From NCBI GenBank assembly GCA_029641185.1, contig JAPWGK010000005.1:1488001-1552000 (forward strand): a stretch of 64,000 nucleotides of DNA, read 5' to 3'. This stretch comes from Pseudofabraea citricarpa. Taxonomy: Eukaryota; Ascomycota; Leotiomycetes; Helotiales; Dermateaceae. The notes beneath the pieces are model-generated. The model was given only the letters and a program-made list of their open reading frames with translations. It made no database searches and had not been told where the DNA came from. Shown piece by piece: positions 24,478-36,802 of the stretch. Position 1 is the first letter of the stretch, and every line of letters begins with the position of its first letter. The position numbers were made by a program, and so were the translations under genes.

Positions 24478-24693
24478 TCAGGCATTGCTATCCCAAGATT
24501 TGCTCCTCTTCCTACCGAAAATATCAGACTGATCTTTAAAGAACTCAGCAACACAACTTGTTCCGTAAGCGGTCAGCGTGTGAGATGATCTCTCGGTCTT
24601 ACCTGCACCAGTTCCTCCATCGTCTTCAGGCGAACGCGGCCTGAGCTGGAATGGTGTATACAAGGCTTTGATGATATAACTTTCGATAGGCAT
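24478..24693 (-). CDS. Possible small protein
   Basis: A 71-codon frame starts at an ATG (24693), MPIESYIIKALYTPFQLRPR, then SPEDDGGTGAGKTERSS, and ends GRKRSKSWDSNA. The hydrophilic composition and ordered start look protein-like. It sits alone in a 2 kb gene-poor stretch and I know no relatives. A GTAAGACC inside it could be a donor, so the true end may differ. Confidence 0.3.
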   Translation of the reverse strand: MPIESYIIKALYTPFQLRPRSPEDDGGTGAGKTERSSHTLTAYGTSCVAEFFKDQSDIFGRKRSKSWDSNA

Positions 24694-25861
24694 ATGTATC
24701 TAAAGGTCTAGGCAAGGATGTTCTATATTGGATTGATAATAATTCTACTCTGTTCCCCCAACTAACTTCTCGCTCGGGTAACGCCAGATGGAAGAAGTTC
24801 CCGCACTTGGTGCAGGCAGCGCTAAGACTGTTTCGTAGAAGTTCAGCTATTATGAAACGCAAAATCTTTGACGCGCTTTATTTTAGTATAAAAAGAGTGG
24901 GTTTCAGATATTCTGGAAAGGCTGACAACAGAGAACCATCCGGTGACTAAAAAGTGAGTGGCAACGCGAGGAGATTTATAATTCCATAAGTGTATTATAT
25001 AACACTTGGCTTTTGAGCTGAGATCGGTCATATTAATAGAAGGAAAGCTTAGAATAGTATCCCCGCTCCCGAGGATTTCTTGAGTTTGGCTGCAGTCAAG
25101 GATGGAACTTACATTTCTCTGCCGCGTTGTTTTTTACAAGTACGTAAAGTTCCATTTTTCTGGGATACTTTCGAGGGTGGCTGGATCGTCTGGTTTCTAT
25201 CGCCAACCACTACTATAGTTATTGTTTGATGGGGGTTTGAGTCACTGATTCAAAAGAGGAAATAAGAAAAAGAAATGAATTAAGTTAAGCGACACAATTC
25301 CAGACTTTATTATGTGCAAAATTCATCATCTAAAATTGTGAAGGTAAAAAAAACCCCCCCATCGACACAATTCCAGATTAGTACTGCTAGGAAGAATAAT
25401 TCATAAACCATTATATTAGTTCTATTCTACAAAATGAAAATTATTTGTTAATGTTGCAAAGCGCATAGCAATGAAAGCTTTTCGGTGGTACTCAAAAATA
25501 GACAAGGAATAGAAATATGAGAATTATGTGAATCAACACGACGAGAATCTGCAAATAAGAATGACCTTGATATTTGAGGATGCATTCAATGTTACAAAAC
25601 ACCCACCCGCTCTCGCCTCGCTTCGCCCCCACCAAATTCATAAGCCAACCTCCTCAGACTCAACCCCAAGCTCTAAACGCGCTTTCTAGACTCGACAACT
25701 AAACAAGACTGGTATTCTAAGAAACGAAACTGATAAGCTACCATCAAAAATTATGCTAGGAAAGAAAAAGGCATTACGGCCACTGATGAAAAGAGAGCCC
25801 AATCAACAACAGAAGAGGGAAAGAAGAGAAATCAAGTTTGACGTGTATACACATCGGGTAT
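24694..25861. other. Intergenic, AT-rich
   Basis: No gene supported. A short exact repeat, CGACACAATTCCAGA, occurs near 25290 and 25360. The rest is AT-rich without long frames. Confidence 0.4.
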
Positions 25862-28236
25862 CTATGGTCGCGTCAACAGGGAATTTTTCTTGACACTGAG
25901 GTCCTCTTTGTTTGAATTGCCGCCCCCAACTACAACGTGTGCTCTTGGTGCTCGGATGACACCTCCTCGTCGAGTCGGAAGCTTTGGGGATTTTTTTTGG
26001 TCGGCTGAGATACTACGACGGGCAAGTCTATGGCGGACAGGTGCATCGTATTGGTACGGCTCTGGTTCTGGATCAGGATCCGAAGAATTCTCCGGACCTG
26101 CGGTCGATGTTGGGGTAGGATATGAGCTGGTTGAAGAGGCGATGGGGCATTCGTAAATATCCAAGAGGAAATGACCACTCCTATCGCCACCACCACAGGA
26201 TTGAAGCTTGTTGCCAGGACAAGGTGCTGCACACTCGTGGCTCGCATGGGTTTCGGCTTGTTCAATCGATTCACCACAGTAACAGTCGCTAAAGTATGTG
26301 AGCGACGAATCATGGTAGGTAGTCAAAAAAATAAATAACTCACGTTCTATAAAGACCGGCATATGGAAGATACTGGGCTTGGCACTCATCAATACAGTTC
26401 TCAATGGTCATATGACCACCAGCTGCAACCATGTGAAAGGTTGGAAAAAAGAGTTCCTTGGAACCAAAGCAACCTGCATAGTCGCATGTATCTACAATTG
26501 TGGGAGCAGATGGAGTAGGTGCTGGTGCGTAAGTGGTGATAGGGACTTCTGAAGTTGTAGGTTCTGCAGGTTCGTAAGTGGGAACTGGAGCTTCCGTTGT
26601 TGGTTCAACCGACTCGTAAGTGGGAACGGGAGCTTCTGATGTAGGTTCGACCGATTCATAAGTGGGAACGGGAGCTTCTGATGTAGGCTCAGCTGGCTCG
26701 TAAGTAAGAATAGGAGTTTCTGTTGACGTAGGTTCAGATGGCTCGTACGTGGGAACGGGACCTGGCTCATATGTGGGAATAGGAGCTTCTGTTGACGTAG
26801 GCTCGACCGACTCGTACGTGGGAACGGGAACTGGCTCATATGTGGAAATAGGGGCTTCCGTTGTAGGCTCAGCTGGCTCGTACGTGGGAATAGGGGCTTC
26901 TGATATCGTAGGTTCAGGCGTCTCGACTTCAGTCGTAGGTTCCGGAGATTCGTAAGTAGGAATGGCGACTTCAGATGTCGCGGCCTCAGTTGTAGGCTCT
27001 GCTGAAACCGGGGCCGGTTCAGTACTTGGGATTGCTGGCTCTTGAGTGCTGGATTATATTAGCGAGGGAATATCTATGTGAATAATCCAAATATGCTTAC
27101 GTTTCGTGTCCAATGGTTTCATACAGGCAGGTAGACTCAGTAAGAGTCAAGGTAATAGTTGTTGTACACTCAATCTCGGTTGGAGCGTTGGTGACTGAAG
27201 TGGTGTAGTACACCGTTGTCTCAACCGGGGTAAATAGGGAAGAGTGCTCGCCAGTTGGGGTATATGTGGTAACGATGGGGATAGTTTGAGGACCATTGCT
27301 AGGGCAATAAGTCGAAGTACTGATGGGCTCAGTGACATATGATGTTGCCGCTTCTGATGTTTGTGGTGGTGCAGTGAACTCGATGGGCACCGAGCTCTCG
27401 CAGGTGATAGAAACAGGAGCATTGGTGATAGTGGTGGTATAAGTCACTGTTGTTGTGACGGGTTCCGTAAAGACTGGGTCACCAGAAGGAGTATAGGCTG
27501 AAGAAATGGGCACTGAGTAGACACCATTGGACGGGCAATACTGTGTAGTTGACATATGCGCCGTTGAAACGGAGGTAGCCGAAGGCGACTTCGTTGAGGC
27601 CCAAGTTTGGGTCTGTGTAGCGTAAGATCCGTCAAGGATCTGGGTCACCGTGGCATTCTGGTAAAGGTCTCCGTTGGGGTTTTCCACGCAGGCCTTGCAA
27701 AGTCCACTTCCACTGTAATGAGCGTTTCCCATTGGACCAAGTTCGTTAAATGGGCAGGTGATATCGGTGATTAAGGTATGTACCTGGGTTTCCGGCGTGC
27801 AAGTAGCGGTGGTCTTCGGCTGTGTTCCGTTATTCCAGCCGGGAGTAGAGGTAGAGACGGGTGGCTCAGTGATGCATGGAATGACCGAGGAGAAGACACT
27901 TGAGTGATGTTGAAGTGGGATGATTTGTTCGGTTTTGGTAACAGTAACACTGCTGCTACCTTCCAAGCATGGAATGACCGTGGAGACGTATAGGTAGGAA
28001 GATACAACAGACGGGACAATCTCGCAGTGGCCTTTTTTACCTCCCGTGCAAGATTTCGAAGGCTTACAAGTTGACACAGGTTGATATTGTTCGGTGACCG
28101 TGATAAGAGCTGGAGCGATGGACTTGGGACATTCCGGACAAGGAGTGATAGTTGCTATTGCTTCACTTGCAACCACATAGGCTGCAAATGAGCAAGCGAG
28201 CCAGAAAAGGCTCAACATGCTAATAGAGGAGCGCAT
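25862..28236 (-). CDS. Secreted WSC-domain cell-wall protein with Y-E-P repeats
   Basis: Model: complement(join(25862..26288,26344..27048,27101..28236)), 755 aa. A signal peptide (MLSLFWLACSFAAYVVASEA region) is followed by a Thr/Ser/Cys-rich region. That region contains two internal copies of a module with YCPSNG and VTTTVTYTTTITNAP-type strands. A tandem low-complexity domain (about 380-560) comes next, with units such as PTYESVEPTSEAPV. A WSC domain (about 566-660; YAGCFG, CIDECQAQYLPYAGLYRT, DCYCGESI, APCPGN, SCGGGDRSG) completes it. WSC domains bind wall polysaccharides. The C-terminus is basic, with no transmembrane or GPI signal, so it is probably a soluble wall protein and not a Wsc stress sensor. 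Confidence 0.8.
26520..26990 (-). repeat. Coding minisatellite, about 39-60 bp units
   Basis: Imperfect tandem units encode PTYE-(S/P)-(V/A)-EPTxEAPxP within the WSC protein. Near-identical copies of the form GGAACGGGAGCTTCTGATGT recur at roughly 60-bp spacing between 26570 and 26960 on the plus strand. Such arrays often vary in length between strains. Confidence 0.75.
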
Positions 28237-30232
28237 GGTATGGACTTGAGACGATCCAGAGTAGCATCAACGAATGTATGAACGAGTGGAATTAAGATAA
28301 TTAAATGAATGTGAGGAAGAGTAGAAGTTCAGGCGGGAACGGGCAAGTTAAATGAAAAAGAATGTGGTGAGTAACGAATAACGCTTCCTCTGATAACGAG
28401 TGTGTCAGGTACTAGGTACCTTAAATCTGTGACAGCGAGAGGGGAAGAGAGAAAGCGCGGTGGAGAGTTCAAGGCGGTCGTTGTTAAAAAGGCATGAGCT
28501 GTTGATATACTTTTATGGACACTTGAAAGTGCTAGAGCTATACTTCCCCAGGCAATCCGCGGGAATAGAAAAATAAGCCAAGGCAATAGGAGAGGCAGGG
28601 GGCATGATACTGATTTGGATAGAGTGAACTATAACGAGGCCTGGGGCGGCTTGCAATGGCTGGATCTCACCCAAAGGAGTAAGAAGTCACTAGACTGTCT
28701 TTCAGCGGCAACGATACGTCAAGACAACAAGGTACACAAAGATGGAAGGAGTAACTTGTCGCATGAGACTTTTGTGTCCCGCCGAAAGAGCGAACGAGTG
28801 GCCGTTGTAAACGCAAAAGTATTCACGCTTCTGTTCCTTTCAGATTTGCAGTAGACCTCAATGATTCATGATTGATGAGTATGCAATTAGAGCCCACGAA
28901 ACTAGCATGCCTCTTCTCTCGACGGGGACAATTGTATCGACGCTCAAGACGATGCCAGCTAACGAGCGAGGCCAGTCAGAGTGCCATGAAGTGCAGCTTG
29001 ATGCTGAAGCGTGCTGCAGGGCTTCTTTGGTGGCATCCGGATTGCATGTATCTCGTTTTACCAACTTCCCGCATTGGGGGTTTGGTCACTCGACCTGCTA
29101 CCACATATGGCGGTACCGCAAAACGTCAATGGACCTGCATACGGCCAGCAGCATGCCACATGCAGGGCGACCATACAATGGGACAATGGGACAATGGCTG
29201 CATGGAGGGTCCCATGTCCCAGGCGATCTGGCCGTGTTAGTTGGGAGATTCCGGTAAGGTAGAATGGCAGCCAGTGCACATGTGATGGGCGAATAAGACA
29301 ATTGTGACAGATGTTGAAAAGGTTGACAAGTCGACAAGTTGAGTTGTTGGTTGCTTTAGGCGTTATGGTTGACCCGAGGCTAGTCTTAAACGAGCCTTAG
29401 ACTTTTCAGAAAAGCAGCGAGACGGCCGGCATGGGTTTCTCCGGCCCAGCTGCCGTCCGTCATTCTGTCACCTCGTCACCTCGTCATCACCATCTGCTCG
29501 CTGTCATCTCCTTGTCTTCTCTGCTCATCTTGAGATGCAGGGCTTAGTCCCAGCCGGCTCGCCCTTGACGAAAAGGGCCGCGGCTGAGGTTTCTCCACTG
29601 TTGTCCTAGCTCTAAGCTCATCAGGTTTGGCCGCGTGGGATTTGATTTCTTCTTGTGAAAACCTATCACTTCATTGACTCAGCTTACCCTTGCTCGACAG
29701 TTGTCTCTGCTTAGTGTGAACTTATTCTCTCTCATGGCAAGCTGTAACAATCATGTCGCGAGACTACTTTCCACATGCGAGATGGCGCTGTCCGGAGTTG
29801 AGGAATCTACAAAGGCTAGATGCCTTTCAGCTCAAAAAGCATCAAACCACACGCGGTTCAGAGTTTGCGAAATCAAATTCTCATGATTCAACTGCACATG
29901 AGTGATTGAACCCCCAAAAACCCGACTTGGCTTGGGGAGAAACCCCCTCTACTAGTTTCATCTGCAATTTGTATATTTACATTTGCAGGACCCACGGAAA
30001 GAATTTCGACTTTGCACCCGCAAATCTCTTTCCTTCGCGGCATTTGCATTGGTATTTGGCTAGTAAGTATGCAGTTCATAGTTTTTGGGAGACCCCTTCT
30101 GAATGTTGCCTTGCTAGCTATTTCTGACTGATGTTAGACCTTGCCAGTATCTATTCACACTCGTTTATCGTGCGCTTGCAATCAAATTCCTTCTGTGATT
30201 GCTATTATACAGACTTACTCGGAATCTTCAAA
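28237..30232. other. Long intergenic region
   Basis: No supported gene in about 2 kb. It includes the upstream region of the WSC gene and the leader of the Stealth gene. A short GGGACAAT tandem lies near 29180. The open frames seen on both strands at 28860-29340 overlap one another and show no family resemblance. Confidence 0.4.
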
Positions 30233-32750
30233 ATGTTTAAGCCGAAACAACAATACCCAACATGGAAACCAGATCAGAGACAGCCCAGTTGGCAGAGGGC
30301 CCAGAGCCCTATGCATAGGCGTTTAAGACGTGGTCCTGTTCTTCGGACGCTTGTTCTACTCGTTGTAGTTGGACTTGTGTGGTACCGCTTTGGCTCATTT
30401 TCAACCCAAGCAAATGCTCTTTACACTGAACACAGCCATTCTAGACGCAAAGCAGGATTGCAGACCAGGAATCACCGATCAGGTATTTTACGCAAGGATG
30501 ACTCGCAGCATGTAGTATCAAAGGCACAAGAAATTCCTAATACCTTCCGGGAAGGACACCAAAATCCGATTCAAAGCATCGTAGAAGATAAACCAGATCC
30601 GATAGTAGAAGATGAAGTCTCGGCACCTTCCAAAGATAAATCGGATGAGCTCCTACACTGGTTTACCACTGCTCCAACCAAGCATGATGATGATAACAAG
30701 GAGACTGCCAGCACGCCTGAAGCTCCGGTGGAGTTTGCCCGATTTCCGCCGTACGAGGATCTTTCCGTTCTTATGGATAGCGCTGAAGAACTACCGGATA
30801 TAATCCACCATTCATTCGAGGATTCTACTGCTGACGTTGTGCTGGAAGGTTGGGAAGAATCATGGCTGGCCACTGGAGAGTTCGATGTTGAAAAATTTGG
30901 ACAATTCAAGGAACCCAAAATTGACTTTATCTATACATGTGAGTGGGAATGTCCCATTTTTACCCGATATTTGTTAATGATCTCAGGGGTAAACGGCTCT
31001 GACCCGGCATTTCGCGACACTATTCTACCTTACGAGTTAAACTCAACGCTTAATGATGCAGAGGGGAAATGGCTCGAACAACATCGCGTAAACAGATACC
31101 GTGATTGGGACGAGCTCCGGTATTCTATCAGAACGGTTGAACAACAAGCTAGTAAATTCAGGAACAAGTATATGATTCTGGTCAACTCTGTGTCAGATTC
31201 GCCTGATGCTAAGAATGCTACTGTTGATAATCCTGCAACAATCACTCGAAAGCAGAAGCCCGACTGGCTTAAGAACGATGAAACCACCGATGAAGCTGTT
31301 CAAATCCTCTCGCAAGAAGACTTCTTCGACGACAATGAACAAGGTTGCCTACCAGCTTTCAACTCTCTAACAATCGAAAACCAACTATACAACACGAAAT
31401 CTGACACAGATAGGGTTAGTTCCTTAATCCATCTACTTCAATCATGCTAATACTCTATAGTTCTTTGCCCTCTCCGATGACATGCTTCTTGGCAAAGAGC
31501 ATGCAGCATCTGATATCTGGTCAACACTTTTCGGTCCGGTCATGGGGTTCAAGAGTAACGCTTACAATCAGATGCATGCCCCCATGGATACTGATGCACG
31601 TCGTTTTGGCGAGAAGCCATATTTGATCTACACATCGTACCTATTAAATCGACGCTTTGGGGAACGAAAACGAAAAGGGCAACATCACTTTGGTCACTCA
31701 CTCGGGCGATCGGTATTCAAGGAAGTTATGACATCCTTCCCAAAGCCTCGTCTACTTTCGGCTTGCCAAAGATTTCGAGGCGAGCACGGCTTTCAGCTTT
31801 ATAGCTGGTATTCGGTCTTTCACTACACTATCGAACGTCATCGCGAGGCCCTTCTATGGTCTTATATTATGGTGCGTGCCGACAAGAATGGCGATGGAAA
31901 CCTTGATTGGGAGGAACGTCAAGCGGTTATGGATGATATCCAAAGGGGAATCGCAAACGAAGGAAATGCCACATTTCGAAAGCGCCAATACTACGCTTAC
32001 AGTGATACTCTCGAGAAAGCAGGACTCGAAGCACCAAAAGTCAACCTTGATATAAAATGGACATCGCACGACGGTCCAGAGCACATCAAGGATGCAGAAT
32101 GCTTCGAATTCGACGTGAACGACTGCCTCGCTTTTGGATTCTCCACAAATTCAACTGATTTGTACAGTAAAAATCCCATTTTTAGCACGGGATCTATCTT
32201 TGCTTTTGCTGCTCGCCAATTTCCGAAATGTGGAGACTGCCTGGTGAAGTTGGTTTTACACCAGGTAGAGAAGGGCGTTGAACCAATTCTTCCCCATGCA
32301 GACACTAACCCCAAAGAAAGAGACATTGTCATCAAAGCTCTTTGGAAGTATCAGTATTCTATCACTGAGGATGAGGGTTTCTTCTCTATGGTCACAGATG
32401 CTGAGCAGGTTGAGAACGTTCTTTACAAGAGAATGATGAAGAAGAAGGATAAAGTAGGCCAGCTTTGCCTGAACGATGATATCCCCACCGAGGATCCCGA
32501 TGAAATCGCTGCTTTGCAAAGGGTATATACTATGCTGTTGGGCGATTTTGCTCCCATTCCTTCTCCCTACGAAGCTTGGGAATCACCAGCGCTTGTGGCT
32601 CTTCAAACAGAGAGAGAAGCTAAGAAGGCAGCTCATAAGCGGAAGGAAGCCCGACCTTCACACCACGAGAAGAAAGACGAGAAGAAAGATGAGAAAGTAG
32701 CTGAGAAGAAAGATGAGAAGGTAGCTGAGCAGCAGAAAGAAAAGGCTTGA
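30233..32750 (+). CDS. Stealth-family sugar-phosphate transferase with EF-hand
   Basis: Model: join(30233..30938,30987..31414,31461..32750), 807 aa. It is a type II membrane protein with a basic start, then the anchor LRTLVLLVVVGLVWYRFG (about 35-55) and an acidic stem. CR1 is DFIYTWVNGSDP, created by splicing across W236. CR2 is RDWDELRYSIRTVE and FFALSDDMLLG. CR3 is HFGHSLGRSVFKEVM. CR4 is LCLNDD followed by FAPIPSPYE. A canonical EF-hand loop DKNGDGNLDWEE (519-530) lies between CR3 and CR4, as in animal GlcNAc-1-phosphotransferase. The family moves sugar-1-phosphate from a nucleotide sugar to a glycan. Cryptococcus Xpt1 is a fungal example. The donor sugar is unknown. The tail is KKDEK-rich low complexity. 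It opens the glycosyltransferase group. Confidence 0.87.
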
Positions 32751-34926
32751 TACTCCATATTTGTCACATGTTTTACACATTCATTACATATTCAGTCTAA
32801 CTTGGTTTTATTGTTCATCATTCTTCCATTTTATATCATTTTCATGTATATAGTTATAGGGTCTCATTCTGGAGAGGTGGTGGAAACTATAGTGGCAATA
32901 TTTTGCGTTGGTCAGAAATAATTTTGCAATTAGTAAATGTTACAAAAATTTTCCCATCTGAATATCCTCTTGTTCAAAATGTTGCAAAGTCCCTCTCACC
33001 TGTCTTCCGTTCTGTGCAGCGAATAACTCCCTTTGCCAGACCTGAGTCAAATCCAGTTCATTAACTAGCCTGTACTCGTATCGACAAGGTGCAATTTCTC
33101 TTGCAGAAAGGCCACACGCACAAAATAATTATGCAAAAGCAACGTTCAGCACTTCACCTTCTTTCAATATAGATTTCAGCAACTCCTTGTTTCCGAGGCA
33201 GCTCGATCCATCGTTTGTGTTTTGTGTACATGAATGTCTAAGTCAAGATGACGGCCTTTCCGACGCACCAACCAAAAGAACAACCCCGCACGTAACCAAT
33301 ATCCTCAAGGGGCCCGATAAGGCGGAGATTGGCGGAACCCCCTTCCTTTCTGAATCGCCTCAACACAATGTCTTTGTTCCACCACAAAATGTTGTGCCTT
33401 GGCAGCCATGCCGAGGTAAGGGAGCTAGATTCTAAAATGAACCCAGTCTCGTACGATACGAGGCTCTCTTCCAATCTACTCTCAGCACGTGCAAAATCTG
33501 CCTGCCTTGCCTCTGTATCAGTAATCGGTGATGTGATGCTAGCAAATTTGGGAATGGGCAGAGGCTCATGTTGAGGTTGAGGTTATTGATCGAGTTTGTT
33601 CTCTATCTTGGTTGGTTTTGTGTTTTGCTGAGGAGAAAGCTCACAAGGTTGCTCGGTAGATGATGCAAACTCAGATCCAGATCCAGGTCCAGAATTCAAG
33701 CTCATGCTTTAGCATATGCGCTACTTTAGCCTTTAGATTGCAGATAAGGGAAAGGCGAGAAAAGGATTCGGCTCTCTAGATTAGATGAAGTGGACCTCTT
33801 TTTTTTTTCTCTCTCTCTCTCATTAGGTTTCTACTAATCTTTCCGTCTTTGACCTTCCTTTGCACGGCCCGAACATCCTCGCGCAAAGGCTGCCTCTCGT
33901 TTTCTTTTTCTCCTTTGGGATTTGAATTCCTTTTGAGTTAGATGAAGGTAGGTAGGTGCTATACGTCAAGGTAGGGTGAGGTGGTAATTTCACAAGCAGG
34001 AGAAAGAAATCGGAAGCACGAGATCCATTTCCTCATCTGGATCTTCACATGGATCCATCACCGCCGGCACCTCAGCCGCATGCATGACCCGCCATTTCCC
34101 GGGTCCTCGGAAGCGAAGAGATCATGCCATCTCATCTATCTATATTTTTTTTATCTTCCAATGTTTCTCCTCATGCAAGGTACGCTGCAGGCTGCAGCGA
34201 ACAAATAAACCTTAAAAGGAGACAAGAGACATGACTAAAATAATCTGTCACTTTAGACAGAAGAAACCAAACCCGGTCCACCGGCCGTGTTTTTTTCTTC
34301 TTCTTGGTGCTGTTGCTGCTTTAATCTTGCATATTCCGATGCTGACCTGTCGCGCAGTCTTGTCGCTTAACTTTCAAGTTGGTGGCATGGTTTCGTCGGG
34401 TTCTGATTGTTGCTTTTGCCGGCCGAGAAAGGGGGAAAGTTACATGCAATGGTTATTCATGCTAAAAATGGCTTCCTTTTTTTCTTTCTCAGCTGTAGCA
34501 TCACGGATGGTGGGGAAGAGGGGAACTATTGGAACTAGTTTGCTTTTCCGTGCGCTCAGATGCACACGCTTTGTTCGCCTTGCAAGTGGGGGAAGATGGG
34601 GAACGGCATAGAACGTGATAGGGGAGGATATCACTTGTCTGGAATTTTGCCCCAAAGAAGAAACATCGCAGCCGAGTTCTCTCCCCGACTCGTCTTTCTT
34701 TTTTGAAGGATTTGAGGGCATTCAGACAACGAAAATTATGGTTTGAGCAAAGAATACTTTTTGATTGTGTAAAATATGAATGTGAAATGCCCTTTGACAA
34801 CTGAGCGCTATGTTCTCGCCTGACTCCTATACACTATTTCGGGTTTAAAATATCCAAGATACAGGCTAATAGATGAGGAAATGAATCGTCGCTAAGGTTA
34901 AGGAAAAGAAATCTCAAAATATTTCC
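32751..34926. other. Long intergenic region with pyrimidine tract
   Basis: About 2.2 kb without a supported gene between two convergent genes. A T-run followed by a CT dinucleotide tract lies at about 33798-33823. Frames at 34231-34611 and 33187-33435 show no protein-like pattern. Confidence 0.4.
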
Positions 34927-36442
34927 TCAGTACGTGTTATCGTTTGTCGTCTTACGCGTAACTTCAGGTGTCTCGGTCTCAGTCTCGGTCTCCGGCTTCT
35001 CGGTCTCTTTCTCCAGTTTCTCAGTGTTCTTCTGTGGCTTCTCAATGTCTTTTTCGGACTTCCCAATCTCTTTTACTGGATGCTCAGTCCCCTTTTCGTC
35101 TTTGTCCGACAAGGAATCAACCTTCACATATCCACCCTCTTCACTCTTGACTGGGAAGAAATTGGTCGCGCCACCTTCAGTGGAAGCAACGATCCCTTCT
35201 TTCGCGCGTTGCGCACTAAGTTCCGTCCAAAATGAAGTGATATTTCCTGGATACCAAGACTCCAAAAGTGGAACTGCGTATTGAGAGCTTGCATCTTCTG
35301 CCTCGTCTGCTTTATCCATGTATGAATTCATGCGCTCGGGTCTCTTGCCATCGCGGTTACTTGCGAAGTGGATCTGCAATGCGCCTGGTCGGTACTCGTA
35401 GATTCGGACGTCTTTCTTATTTTCTCGGTGCGCAGAAATGGGGTAGGAGTTAAACCAGAACTGAGGAACGTGGACGACAGATTTCTTCCAGTAGGCCTGC
35501 CAATTTGTTAGCTTGACTATGTTCCACAGAGAAGGGAGTACCAACATCTTCAATCATTTCCTCCATTCCTGATTGCTCCGTGTATTTCAACTCCACTTGT
35601 GGGCGGAAGAAATGATACGAAATAATACCCGAGAGAAGCTTCACACTCCAATCGTTAACCCTGATGAGAAAGACCCCATTATTAAGACCGTGACGATCGT
35701 TCGTGACCAATAAGTTGACATAGTCAAATTCTGGCGAAGGTGGAATAAAAATATCGAGAGGAATATTTGGGTTCATGATAACAATATCGGCATCGTTCCA
35801 TCTGTCCCCGAGTCAGTAAATGTGTTCGTTCCCGAAATGGAGAATGGCCACAAGCACTTACAGTAACCATTGCAATCTCTCATCTTCGGGCATGGCCAAC
35901 TCGGCAAGAATTATGCTCAGGATATATGCTGGCTTGCTCCAGAGCCCACTTAAGATCTTCTCCCGCAAGACAAACATCGGATGGCCCATCCTTTCACTGT
36001 GTTCTACGTGGGTCTTGAGCGCACGCTCGTAAGTCGGATTGCAATCACCAAAACAGGCATGCACTTTTCCAACTTTTGGCTGGTCTCTCTGAAGACCTTT
36101 CTCAGTAGAGCCTATTATGTCGTGTACCCTTTCTGCTGTAGAAGCGCGAGCAGCTTCCATGACCGCAGCATTGTAGTGGAGTAATTCAAAGACGCCCAGA
36201 CCAATAAGTAAGAACAATACGAGTCTTGTAGTCTTTTTCTTGAATATTCGGTGCATCTCGAAGCAGAAAGGGAATCGGTGAAGCGTTCGCGATCTTATTG
36301 GTGATGGAGGATCGAGAGCGAGCATCTCGTCTTCGTTTGTCACGTAAATCGACTTCATGGCAGAATCCCCTTTGATTGGAAGTAGAGGGTTTAGAACAAG
36401 TGTTGCGACGGTCTCCTCTGGAAATGAAAACACGCCGCCCAT
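34927..36442 (-). CDS. GT34-type galactosyl/mannosyltransferase
   Basis: Model: complement(join(34927..35496,35546..35801,35862..36442)), 468 aa. A cytosolic N-terminus is followed by the signal anchor RLVLFLLIGLGVFELLHY (73-90) and a luminal domain. WNDADIVIMNP (D197, D199; the DxD metal and nucleotide-sugar site) and HGLNNGVFLIRVNDW (about 231-245) mark the Gma12/Mnn10 family, as does VPQFWFNSYP near the acceptor site. The C-terminus is a Glu/Lys/Thr tail with EKPQKNTEKLEKETEKP-like units. The second donor (GTTGGT) is weak but keeps the frame and the AYWKKSVVHVPQ junction. The start may instead be the second Met, 28 residues in. Golgi location is inferred. Confidence 0.82.
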
Positions 36443-36802
36443 AAACTAAGACGAGATGAGATGGGCTTATCAGGAAAGGAAAAGTGAACTAATCCGGTGA
36501 GCACGTGATGATAACTTTGTCACATTCTCCCCCCTATCGCGAGATCGGGCCGCTCGTTAAAGGAGTCAAATCGGGTCCCGATTGGCAATTGCCCCTGAAC
36601 ACTGCAACCAGACCCAATTATTTTGCTTTTGCAATGCATGCATGCGGATGAATTAGACACATCTCTACGACATCATTTGAAATATATTCAGACTATCCAT
36701 AATATGCTACATCAATTTACCACTCTCTATTCTCCGTTCCGCAAACCCCGCTATTCCATTATACCATGATCCTTGAAATATGTCATCCAGTTACGTTATT
36801 AT

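Noticed and set aside
26520..26990. CRISPR-like regular repeats
   Set aside because: Repeats are coding, imperfect and without unique spacers; it is a protein minisatellite.
28868..29262. Several nested frames on both strands
   Set aside because: Mutually overlapping, low-information sequence with a small tandem repeat; none is better than the others.
34231..34611. 126-codon plus-strand frame
   Set aside because: Opposite-strand frames of similar length overlap it; no ordered domain.
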